From contig VZRN01001863.1 of the NCBI GenBank assembly GCA_013397935.1, forward strand, positions 62,001-126,000: a stretch of 64,000 bases of DNA, given 5' to 3'. Below, piece by piece: positions 35,401 through 47,400 of this stretch (its first letter is position 1; every line of letters begins with the position of its first letter). Source of the stretch: Dasyornis broadbenti. Taxonomy: Eukaryota; Chordata; Aves; Passeriformes; Dasyornithidae. Made by a program: the position numbers and the translations under genes. The notes beneath the pieces are model-generated. The model did no database searches. It had not been told where the DNA came from and was given only the letters and a program-made list of their open reading frames with translations.

Positions 35401-38400
35401 CTGTAAATGCGTATAAGCTTGTGAAGCGTTTGAATACTGACTGGCTGGAATTGGAAAACCTGGTTCTTCAGGATACAACAAATGGTAAGGAGTTACAGGA
35501 GACTGCTGTTGGGAGGCAGCCTTGTGTTCTGGAAAACCACAAGCTCGGCTGTGGTTTAAATATTATTGCCAGGTTTGTTTGAAAAACAACTAATGGCCTG
35601 CCTCCTGTGTACTAATTACTCAAGTGAGTGAAACTTGCAGCTGAAACACATCTCAGTGAATACTCAGAAACTGTTTTATTTGGGGAAAAAGGGAGAATGG
35701 GATATGCTAAAGCTGTGGTGGCAACTGTTGAGTGTTATGTTCCCTCGTACATAAACTGCTTCATCTGTTTTCCCAGTCTGTTCTAGCTCTTGATGATCAT
35801 TGTTTTGTGATCATGTTGGTTAGTGAATAAGATTAAGAATCAAAATGAGCCCCATATTGAATTGGTGAAGGAATTTGTATCAGCCCCAGCATTAAGATTT
35901 GGCAGTGCTGTAGTCAGTCTGTTGAAAACAGGATAATATATGTTTGCTATCTCTAAACCTATCCTTCTAAATCTAATGCTTCCAGGGCTAATCCTTGGGT
36001 TTGCATCGTACTGTCAAGTGTCTGCCTGAATTTGCTTCCATAGCTTTTGTTTTTAAGTGGAGGTTTATTTTTACTGTACTCCTGGAAAGTGAGGGAGAGG
36101 TGGTTATGTTTTTCAGGCAGAACACTGCACTCCCTTTCTACTCTGCATATGCTAAAGTTCAGGTACTTGGAAGTTTTTTCCAGACAAGGCTTTTATTGCC
36201 TTTTGGAATAGTCATTCTAAATGGAAATAAAAGACTCAATTTTATTGAATACTTCTGTCACCAACTCTTTTTCTAAGGACTTCCTTTTCCAGTTCTGCTT
36301 GCTGTATGAATGGAAATGGTTGGGGTTTTTCCTTCAGTTGATGGCTTCTTCTTCTGCCCAACCAACCTGCTGTGTAACTTTGATATGTTTACCTGGTGCA
36401 TTTAATTTTATTTCTGAATATCACCTGGTTTCACTTTAAGCCTCTCACTGAGTAAGGCCCTACCCTAGTAAAGGGTTACTGGATCAGGACATCTGTCCCT
36501 GGAACTGAGACTTGAAAACCTTTTACAGCTTTACAGGTTGGAATACAGAGTTGGAGATCATTGACCAGAATTACAATCTAAAATCAGTTGTTTCTGGGGA
36601 TATTGCAGGAGATCTGATGAAAGCTGTTAAGTTTTCATGTCAATAAGAGACATTACAGGAAAATGAAGACCATTAGATTCACATTGTACATCAGTATTGT
36701 GTGGCACTGAAAACTGAGGAGTTTAGTTGTTTATTCTTTATTTTTTGCTCATGAGCTGTATTTCTTAAAAAGGGACAGAAAACAACGTTTGTAACTTTTG
36801 AGCCTAATAAGAGGCTTTAAGTCTGGATTATTTGAAACTCAATTCTCAAGCCAGAGCAGGTGTTTCCTCTTCTGTGTTAATCTTGTACTGATATTTATTC
36901 AAGCTCTGGAAGTAACATCTTCCCCTTTTACTGCAAAGGCTTTATTGCAAATCTTACAATCCAGCGTCAGTTTTTTCCAACTGAAGAAGATGAGACTGGA
37001 GCGGCGAAGGCTCTGATGCGCCTGCAGGATACCTATAAACTGGATCCTGAAACCCTCTCCCGAGGGAACTTGCCAGGTAAGTGCACCAAGGTCTCTTCTG
37101 CTTTAACAGGAAGGAAGTGTTAACATCTTCAAACTCTCTCCAAAAGTCCTTTATGAAATGAGGATTAACTGGTTTGGCCACAGAGATGTTTCAGTAAGTT
37201 TAGAGAGATACTGGAATGTCTGATTATTAGCTGAGTCTTGATGAATGTTTGTTGCTAATGCTAAGAAACCTACTGAAACAGGTTATGGTGGTTACCAACA
37301 TGCTATTTACAAACTGAGTAGGCTCATTGATGTGTGGGTATATGAGCTGACACAGCATTTTTAGTTACTATAAGTATTAATAACCACTAATAAGTAACTG
37401 AATTTTAAGTCTTGTCTGTGTATCTTCTGAGCTGAAGCAACTGGAAATCAGTGCAGTCACATTCAAATGGACGCTCAGTTTGTCTGAATATACATCAGCT
37501 TGCTAATGCACAAATACAGATTTCCGGTAAAGAGAAACAAGCTAGATGTGCGTGTAGTCAGGCTTCTCTGATTATTGAACAGTGTTAATCTGTAAGTAAG
37601 GTGAAGTCTGACTGCTCTTCCAACAGAAAACACAATAGCTTAACACTGTAAAACTTCTGTTAAACTTCTCTTTGTTTCCAAAGGAATGAATTAAAATGAA
37701 ATTAGAATTTACTCTTTCATTGTGATAGTGATCACTTCAGTACTGAACCTAAAAAATTGTCAAAGCATTGTTTCTTAGAAGCATTTTTGGATCATAAAAG
37801 TGTGTATTTACAGATACTTCTCAATGTGTCCCATGTATTTAAGGCAAAGGTGCTTCTGTCTGGATTGCTCCAAGCTATCTGTTTGTTTTTAGGAACAAAA
37901 TACAGATCCTCCCTGACAGTTGGTGACTGCTTTGGCATGGGGAAGACGGCCTACAACGATGGGGACTATTATCATACTGTGCTCTGGATGGAGCAGGCCT
38001 TAAAACAGCATGACGAGGGGGAGGATACAACAGTCAGCAAAGTAGAGATCCTAGATTATCTCAGCTATGCTGTTTTCCAGTTTGGGGATTTGCACAGAGC
38101 CATGGAGCTCACCAGACGGCTGATATCCCTCGGTAAGAACAAAGACAGTGTTATGTTAGCTGCGGAGTGTTGCCAGCAGCAGAGCTGAGAACAGTTGTGG
38201 CTCATCCACATTGGTGAGCTGACTGGAAGGATATCATGACAGATGACTTCTGATAAATGTGGGTCCTGGAAAGAAAAGTCTATTTATACATGAAGTATCT
38301 TTAACAAGGTGTCTTAGGGTCCTTGCTGTTATTACCCAAGGCCCCTGTGTGTTTGACTGCAGTACCTGTGCGCTTTGCTGCAGTGTACTGAGCTGCTGTG

Positions 38401-41400
38401 TTTGGCAGTGCTTAAAGCCTTGCTTGTCTCAAGTGGAGATCAAGGCCACTACAGACTTAGGCAGTGCTGCACCTTCTGTAAAGTCCTCCTGACTTCACAT
38501 ATGCCTCTGTATTCTTCAGTGCAGGTACTCTTGGATGCTGGAAAAATACATTGCCTGAGATATTACAGTATTTATTTCTGAATATTCACAACAGACTGAG
38601 TTTCTTAAAACTCCCTTTTATTTCTGAACTGTTTCTAGTTTTCCCTTGAGTAAGCATATAAGCATTGCTTCCTATTCAGCTTTGCCTGCTTCCTGCATTG
38701 GAAAGGTCTGTCGTCCTCAATTAGAGTTAACATTTACTGTGTGCTAGGTATTTGATGGATTTTTTAATGAGCTGTGTTCTTAGTTTAGATATTAGCAGCA
38801 TCCTGAGAGTGGGTGTAACCTTCCTATTGAAAAATATGTATTGGTCTAATTTCTACAGACACTAGAATTCTTAAATTCAAAATTTACAAGAATATGAATA
38901 TGTATTGAACTTAGCTCCCTCTGCAGTGGGGCTCAGCACTGATAGCCAAATGCAAATGCTTATCAGCAGCAAACAGTGGAACGCACTTGGCAGTCCCCTC
39001 TGGGAACAGCAGCTTCCTCTGCTCTGGGCTCAGCCTCCTTATCTGCCCACTATTACCCTGTGCTCTAATGAGTGGTGACTGCAGTGAGCCTTGGGGTTGG
39101 TTCCATGAGATAAACACAATAAGCTTGTTGGGAAGGCCAGAAGGAAAAGAATCTGTTCTAAGTGGTAGCATCCAGAAACACAGGTGAACAAGGAATTGTT
39201 CCTTCTTAGTTATCTAGGGTGAAGATCTATTGATAATGTTTATTGATTCTTACCAGCATCATGAATAAATCAGTAATATGTCCAAAGACACTAGTGATCC
39301 AGGCTCCTTGCCATATAAGCCTGTTAGAGCTACAGATGGATGCCGCAGGTGGGCTTAAGGTGATAACACACACCTCAGAGCTTCCCAGCCTGAGAGAAGT
39401 CTTTGGCAATGAAGAGTGTGACTGGACTCCACCATAGTCCTTGATTAAAGTGTGCTTGTGCAGTGTGGGTGAGGAGCATGGTGGAGAGGAAGGGCGCAGC
39501 AAGTGGGCTACCTTGGTCTCTGTTTGTGAGCTCTATCATCTGCTTATCTTGGGCAGAACTGGTCAGAAAAGTCATGAGAAAAGGAGGAATGTGAAGAAAA
39601 AAACCTTCTACTCTTTTTCTTGGAATACAAGTTTTGTGATGGGTTCTTCCAAAAAAGGATTCTCTTTTGTGCTCTGCCCAGCTCTCCTTTGCGAAGACAG
39701 AAACTTCCCAATGTTGATTTTCAGAGGGGATTGAAGCCAGTGCCTTTGTTTGCCTGATAATGCTTTAGGAAGGGAAGAATTGTTGCTGTCTGGATACAGG
39801 GGCTTGTTTGTACTAACAGTTCTTGAGCTTGCGAAAGTCACCGGTTCTGTCTGTGTTTTCTCCCAATGAAGACAGCACTCATGAGAGAGCAGGCAGTAAT
39901 CTGCGGTACTTTGAGAAGCTACTGGAGAAGGAAAGAGAGGAGAAGGAGAAAGAAGAGTCAATAAACAAGACTGTGACAACCACAGAAGCCGTGGTGCAAA
40001 GTGGAGCCTATGAGAGGCCTCTTGACTACTTGCCAGAGCGTGATATCTATGAGGCCCTTTGCAGAGGTGAAGGGGTGAAAATGGTAAGAGACAAGAATTT
40101 CCTGCCTATGCTGCCTTTGCATAAGGATGGTCAAGCTTGGTGGGACATGTTATGTTTTTCCTTCTGTGAAGCTGTTTTTTAAGAAAAACTTTAGTTCTGT
40201 CCAGACTGAGATTTGTACCTTTCATCTTGGCTTCTCAATCTTTAGCTGTTGCACACAAACAGCTCGTAGCTGTACCTCTTAAAGATTGTTGAAAATTGGT
40301 TCTCCTCAGTCTGTCTACTCAGCTTTTTCAAAGTTGTCTGTACAGATACACAAGGAGGCTTTTTCCCCTGAGCACTGATTATGCTTTGCCACACTTAGCG
40401 AACCACATTATTCCTTCCCTTTTGCATCTTAGACATGTTAGTGACTGCTGTGACCAACTGATCTCCAGCACCTCTCAACAAACATGGCTCTAATTCTTAG
40501 TGCAGGGAAAAGAACCAATTTATTTCATCTGCATAATCCTAATTGGAAGAACCAGGTTTCTTTTACAGCTATCTGCTTGTGTAGTTCTTTGCTTAATCTG
40601 TCACCTGTTACGCTTTAATTCTCCTAAAGGTTAGTGTTTCAAATGCTGCTCAGTGGTATTTGGAATGGGATAGCTTGGTTTTTTATTTGCAGCAAATTGC
40701 AGAATCACTCCTGTTTACCTCTTACATCTGCTGGTCAGCTGATGGCTTTTACAATGTGTGTGGAATGAAGCTCATCTTCTCTTCTTGCCTATTTTAAGTT
40801 CAAGAAAAGTGTTTGGGCAAACAATGCTTTATTTCACATTTTGTTTCAGACACCTCGAAGACAAAAAAGGCTGTTTTGTAGGTACCACGATGGAAACAGA
40901 AACCCTCACCTGCTCATAGCTCCCTTTAAGGAAGAAGATGAATGGGACAGCCCTCATATTGTGCGATACTATGATGTCATGTCTGATGAAGAAATTGAGA
41001 AAATTAAACAACTGGCTAAGCCACGGGTAAGTTTCCCTTTTCCCATATCACTAATGACTGCTAATTCCATGCTTTAATCTCTATTAGCAAAGACTAGCCA
41101 AAGGATTTGAAAGATCTGGTTTCATACTACAGATGATACACTGCAGCTGTGAGCCTAAAGGGAACGGTTTTGAAACTGCCTGGTGATGTAGGATCATAAA
41201 GCCCAGGCTCCCAAAGGTATTTATGCATTGTTCCACTTAATTATGCAAAGTTCTCAGTAAATGGCTAAGAAGGCTTTTAAGAAATTAGAGACTAGACTTG
41301 AAAAGGTAAATGGCTGACTTAAAATGATAGGAGTAGGTATGCAATATGCCTTAAGTCTGCCTTTTGAACTGGGCCAAACTCATATTTGAAAAGCCCAAAT

Positions 41401-44400
41401 CTCAACAGAAGTTGAAAGAAAAAAAATGTAAGTTGTGCTAGAATAATACCTAGAGGTTAGGGGGTTTTGTTTCGGTTTGTGTATCTTGGAGTCCACTGCT
41501 TCTCTTCTAAACCATAGGTGTTCCCTGTTACTCATGGTGTGAGTTCTAGTGACTCTGCACAAAATAATAAAAGCAGCTACCTCATGCAAAGCTAGTAATT
41601 ATCTGTTTTTTCCTGGAGGTCGAATTTCTTGCCTGTCACTTTTCTGGCAAAAAAGTATTTCAGTGTGATAGTAGTAGATGCTGCAACTTAGTTTTTCTGT
41701 GAGGTCTGAGCAGAAAGTAAAACTGAACAAATCTTTGCTTATAAATGTATGGTTCATTTTAGCACTGTTCAGGTGTCTTGGTTTGGAAGACAGGCGTTTG
41801 CTAAGGCAGGTGGAAAACTGCCTTACAGGATATGATCCTCCCTCCAAATTGTTGTAAGGTCGAAATCAAAGGCTCTCAGGCAGAGATATGGGAAAAGGAA
41901 TAACAGTTTTTACTCGTATCTATAACGAGGGAACAAGCAACAATAACAGTAGCAACAACAAATAAACCAACCAGATACCCGGTGGCAGCTTTCTCTAAGC
42001 AGCCAGACACCGCCCCTCCCCTTTGGTACAGTTACGGTCACGGCTGGCAGGGGTGCTGTGACGCGAGCTCAGGTCCTCGGTGATGGCAGACGGAGCTGAG
42101 GGCGAGGCGGCTGCACGGCGAGCAGAGCTGCAGCAGGGAATCCCAGGGCAGCAAACCGGGCGGCAGAGCTCGTCCACTCGAGCCGGCGAACAAAAGGGCA
42201 GCAGAGACTTCAGCAAGGAAGAAAAAAACCCAGCAGCGCTGAGCTCCCGCGGCAGCAGCGAAGGGAAAAGAAGAAAACAGCAGCTGTCTCCTCCAACAAG
42301 TCCCAGGGACAAGTGTGTCTCTGCCCACGGCCAGCCACCTTTTTCTTCTCTCGCCACACCTGGCTATGTTTTTAGTCTCTTAAGTGCGTCTTTGTCCCTT
42401 AGGTACTCAGTCGTTCTCTCTTAGGTACCCAATCGTTGTCTCTTAAGTACCGTCGTTAAGGCTCGTTAAAGTCTCTCTAGCCACAGGATGGAAAAATTCC
42501 CAACCTCCAACATCAGGCTACTACTATGAAATATGTTACTAAAATTCCAGTGAATAATTACCCTTCTGTAAGTATTTCTAAATGCAAGTATAGATAGTTA
42601 GGAACAGATTGAGAAACTGATGCTTCCCAAGAACATTAATAATTTGGGATATTTGTGAAGCTGGACTTCTGTGACTACCAGCCAGCTATGGAAGTGTTGG
42701 CTGAACACTCCTGTCTCAGTGAGGACTCTCACCTCCATAAATGGAGAATTTTTCCTATTACATCACAGTAGAAAACTTCAAGAGCTTCAGATAAAATGGA
42801 AGCATTCACATAGAGCATATCACTTAATCTATTTTATCAAATAAAGCACTGTCTAAAGACATATTTTTTTGGTTTTTCCTTTTCATTCAAAGTTTTATGG
42901 AAAGTCTTGGTCTCTGAGTTTTGCTCATATTGCTAATGTTAGAGGAATTTTTCGTGTAATCTATATAGTGTAGAATTGCAGTCAGTCCCTAGAAGGGTAG
43001 GTAAATACTATAGCCTTAAGATTCAGATGAAAATTGTCAATTTAAAGGAAGCAACCATTTCCTTAAGAGTTGTCTTTTCTAAACCTGTGTATAGCTCAGC
43101 TGCAGGAATAAATTTAAATTCTGCTGTAGCACTGAAAGAATGGAAAATGCAAGTCCTGTGATGAGATGGTCCTTAATAAATAGAGATTAATTTTAGCCAG
43201 GAAATTTTAGCTAGTAATCATGGAAGATTTCAGACAACTGTGAAATGTTATTTTAGTTTTAGGCTCAGAAAGATGAGCACTTTCTTTATTCTAAAATGCA
43301 TTTGCAAGAAATTTCTACTTTTGAGTCCAAGCACTTCAACATTATCTGCAGTTTACACTTGCCAATACTTTTTGTAGAAAAAGAACATCTGTATGTGATT
43401 GGGAGTAGCTGCAGTTGAGTTGCTTTTTGTGCTTGTTTTGCAAAATGCAATCTTGTTATTCCACTTCCAAAAAGTAGATCCAGCTTTTCAGGCAATCCAT
43501 CAGAACTGACTGGGAAGGGTCAAGAAAATTTTTGGCTCTGATGTGGATAACGTTGAGGCAGGACTGCCATCAAAGTATGAGAACCATATTCCCAAAATTC
43601 TGAATGTTACCTGCAAGCCAGGAATGTCTGAACAGACAAGAATATGGCATGGAGTGGGGAGCCATGAATATGTGAGCTCATGCTGCAGCGTTTCAGCAGT
43701 GCAGGATTTCAGAAGGAAATAACAGTGGAGAGTTTGCTAAACTAAACACAGACTCTGAGAGAAACACATGGTGAAGGTTCTGACCAATGGAATGTGTTAT
43801 GATGATTTTTCAAAGCAAAAGCCTCTTACAAGGCTGATTTCTCCACCCTGAGAGAGGAATCCTCACATTTATCAGTTGCTTAAACCAACTGAGATGTAGA
43901 TTGTGTCTTAAATGAAGAAACCTGCCTATCAGGGCAGATAGGGAATGATATCAAGGCAGTTAGGATTATTTGAGTTCTGATTTAATTAGATCATATGCTA
44001 GGTGCAGAAATCAAGCAAGCATATACAAGCTTGAAAATGACAGCAGAATGAGAAGTTTGGGAAGCAAAATTATATCCCAAAGCTTCCAGTACCAGTGAAG
44101 AACAACACTCAGTCAGCCTGGCTCTTCTGTTATGATTTATACAGGAGAAATCTGGAACAAAATAACAGTGAGTCAGAATTACAGCAACAGCTATGCCAAG
44201 AACTCTTGTATAGGGACAAGACAGCTGACATGGATTGTAAAGGTTGGCTGGAGACTTACTTGAGGAAAAATGAAGGAAATAATGACTGCATGCTCTGAAG
44301 AAGATGCAAATAAAAAGGCTTTCTATGACTTATAATTAAGGGGAAGAAAAGTGGTATGATTTAGAGTGTGTGTGGTTGGCAGGAGTTAAATTTAAATGTG

Positions 44401-47400
44401 GTCTAAGCTTACAGTCAAAGAAAGGAGTGTCCCAGTTGTTGTTCTCAGCTGCAAGGATGAAACCAAAGTGACCTGGTGTATTGTTAGCAGTCATCTGTCA
44501 CTCTGACATCACAACATACTTCATCAGTTTTGCCAAGTTCCATTTTTTTTCCCTACAAATCTGGTGGTATGGCCTAAATGTGATGATACCCTTGTTTAAA
44601 ATGTGTAGGTGTGCTGTGCTTTTGCAGAGTTACCTTTGTCATGTAATAACATCTCAAACTGTCTCAGAAGTAGATGTTCCAGGCATCTTTCAGCTGGAAA
44701 ATTTGAGCATGGGAATATTGCAAGTTGTCCTCAGGAGTTTTCTACCACTGGGGATTTGCCTGCCTCATAATTTGTAACTCATTCTATGTAAGTTTTCACT
44801 TGTTATTTTACATTCTCAAATGAGGTTGGGTTTTTTAGTCCACGTGAGGAGCAGGCTGATTAAATTCATGGAGTATCCAATGATTTTCTCATTGCCAGGA
44901 ACTTGGACTTCATATGTTGTTAACTTTTGTTATTGTTCCCTCTTGGTAATATTGACTCCAGCTGTTTAAAAAAGTGCCTTCAAAAACCTGTTCAGCAAGC
45001 AACTCATGGATTTAATGAATATCATGGCTTGTGCAGTCTGTCAGACTCTTTTTCCAGGATCAAGTGCAGGTGATGGATTGTACTTGTTTCTGCATGTGTT
45101 GTTTTTGTATGAAATCAGATCACATACTAGGTTGAAGCTCTATCATCCAGTGAGATATTGAAGTTGGACAAATCAGGTGTTGATTTTGGTAAGATGCAAC
45201 AAATCTTTTCTATCCTGTAGCTGATGTGTTTCTTCCCTGTTGGGACTTTTTTTGGCACAGCTGGCACGAGCCACAGTCCGTGATCCCAAAACCGGTGTCC
45301 TTACAGTGGCTAGCTACAGGGTATCCAAGAGGTAAGCAGAAAGAAGAGTTTAACTTTAAGGTTTCTGTGCTTAACAGCTGTTGTCTGCTACCTGCTGTGT
45401 CTGAAAACTCGAACTGCTTTGTATGTAACCAGAACTTCCCCAACAAATGCATGGAAAATGGCTCTTTTAGCCTTCTGGCAAAGGGCAGAAAATCCTTCTG
45501 CCTTGAGAAATGTGGTGTGGTGGTTGATATTGTAAAATAATGTGTTTCCATGCTTCCCTTAGCTCATGGTTGGAAGAAGATGACGATCCTGTTGTGGCCA
45601 AGGTGAATCAGCGAATGCAGCAGATCACAGGCTTAACAGTAAAAACAGCTGAGCTCTTGCAGGTTGGTGCACGGGCTTTGTCCTGGTGAAATTAGCTGCT
45701 GATTAGGGTGGTCTGGTGTAGGTGGATGGTTTCCCTGTGTGTGCCAGGCAGGGAAGGGTGGAGATTTCAAGGAAGTAGAAGGCAACTTTGTGCAAGAATT
45801 TGAGATTTACCAATTTATTCTGAGGGAAACGACTGCTGCGTGTTTATCAAGTCGGCAAAAGCTGAATCCGTCCTAGTTCAACCTTTTAAAGACCCAAGTA
45901 TTTTTTGTAGTCCTGCTATAGCCTCTCATGAATTGATTTCTGGCTGGCTTTTGGGGAGTAGAAGAGTGCCAGTGGTACAGCACTGCCAGAATAGCTGTAC
46001 CTTAGGCCATTCACTGTTTCTCTTCCTCCATGCTCCTTGAATTCCTGTTTCAGAGCCTGGTTGAAATACTGTTGGTTACAGACTATCCACAGTAACCAGG
46101 TACCTGTGTAATGATCTGGGAGACACTTTAAGTACAGCCTCAGAGTAACCAAAACATGTTATGTGATTATAAAGGAAGTGAAGGAGTGCTTTTAAGTTAC
46201 TTCCCTGTGATCCTGGAGAGGCATTTGTATGTTACAGATCATACATGAGTGGCACAGAGTCCAGTTCTGTCCCCTAGGCTGGACCCACAGGAAGTTGCAG
46301 ACACTCATCTGCCTTCACAGGAAGGAAGCAAGAGTGCGATAAAACTATTGCTGCTCAGTGTTGAACAGGCTGTTGTACTGATAAGTGCAAACCCTTGAAC
46401 TACGAAAGGGAAAAAGCACTTAAGTTGGTTCTCATCTGTGTACCTCACTTCTGACAATCTAAAAATAAATTAAGTGTGCTATAGATAATAATCTTGCCAC
46501 AAAGTGCTGTTTCTCAGAGCATATTTTGGATTTCTGAGAGCAAGTGCTATTCTGCAGCAATCACTTGCAGTTCAGTGCATGTTTATGTGCTTTCTTTTTC
46601 CATGCTGTAGGTTGCCAACTATGGAATGGGAGGGCAGTATGAGCCACACTTTGACTTTTCTAGGGTAAGATCATGCTTGCAATTCTTTCTTAGTGGTATG
46701 GGGAGGAGGGAACAGTTTGGTTTGAGAGAACTTCTGAAACTGTTTTCTGTTAGAACATTTAATATCTAAGCCTGTTGCATGGATGGATTATGAATTCTGA
46801 AAAGCCTTTGCACTGCCTTCTATGATGCTGAAAGTTCAAGAAAATAATGAGCAAATCTCCCTGCTTACCTTTGGGACCTTGATTCCTTGCACAGCACAGA
46901 GACTAAAAGAGCCATTCCGTACTTTAATGTGCTCTTTCCATTGTTTTATTTGTAAACTGAGGTCTGCAAGCCCTGGGTTATGAATCTGCCTTGTTCCATT
47001 AGGCTGACAAGTTCAATGACATTGTCCAAATCCTGCTTCGCTGGGTACTTTAAAGCATTTTGCAGGAGCTGGCTGAGGAGGTATCCTTCCGCCTCCCTCC
47101 AGAAAGTAACCTTTATGGAAATCCTCATGGGTTATACAGCCCTTCTGGCAGACTCCTGAGAGTGGCTGCAGCACCGGCATCTGAAGAGGATTCCCTGGGT
47201 TGGTGTTGGGGGCAGTGCTCCAGCAACAGGTGGATGTGCAGGTGGTGGTGCCGGATCTTCATGAAGCACTAGAGGGCTCTGCCTGGCAAAAAACAGCTCT
47301 GGTTTGCTGTGCGTGGGGAGAAAAGAATCGCAGATTCTTAATAATGACCCTAAACCAGGTCATGGATGTGTTAATCATACTGGAGAGCTATAGTGACTGG

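Larger units (their letters stand above)
32445..41026 (+). other. P4HA2: P4HA2 introns 2-7
   Basis: Six introns of about 0.8 to 1.7 kb lie between exons 2 and 8 (32445-34080, 34178-35332, 35485-36938, 37077-37892, 38133-39871, 40084-40849). I found no repeats or other genes in them. The open frames seen there are read-throughs of exons or chance. Confidence 0.6.

Noticed and set aside
46946..47128. Minus-strand open frame in intron 11
   Set aside because: No homology recognised, no splice sites in the right places, and antisense to an intron of a well-defined gene.
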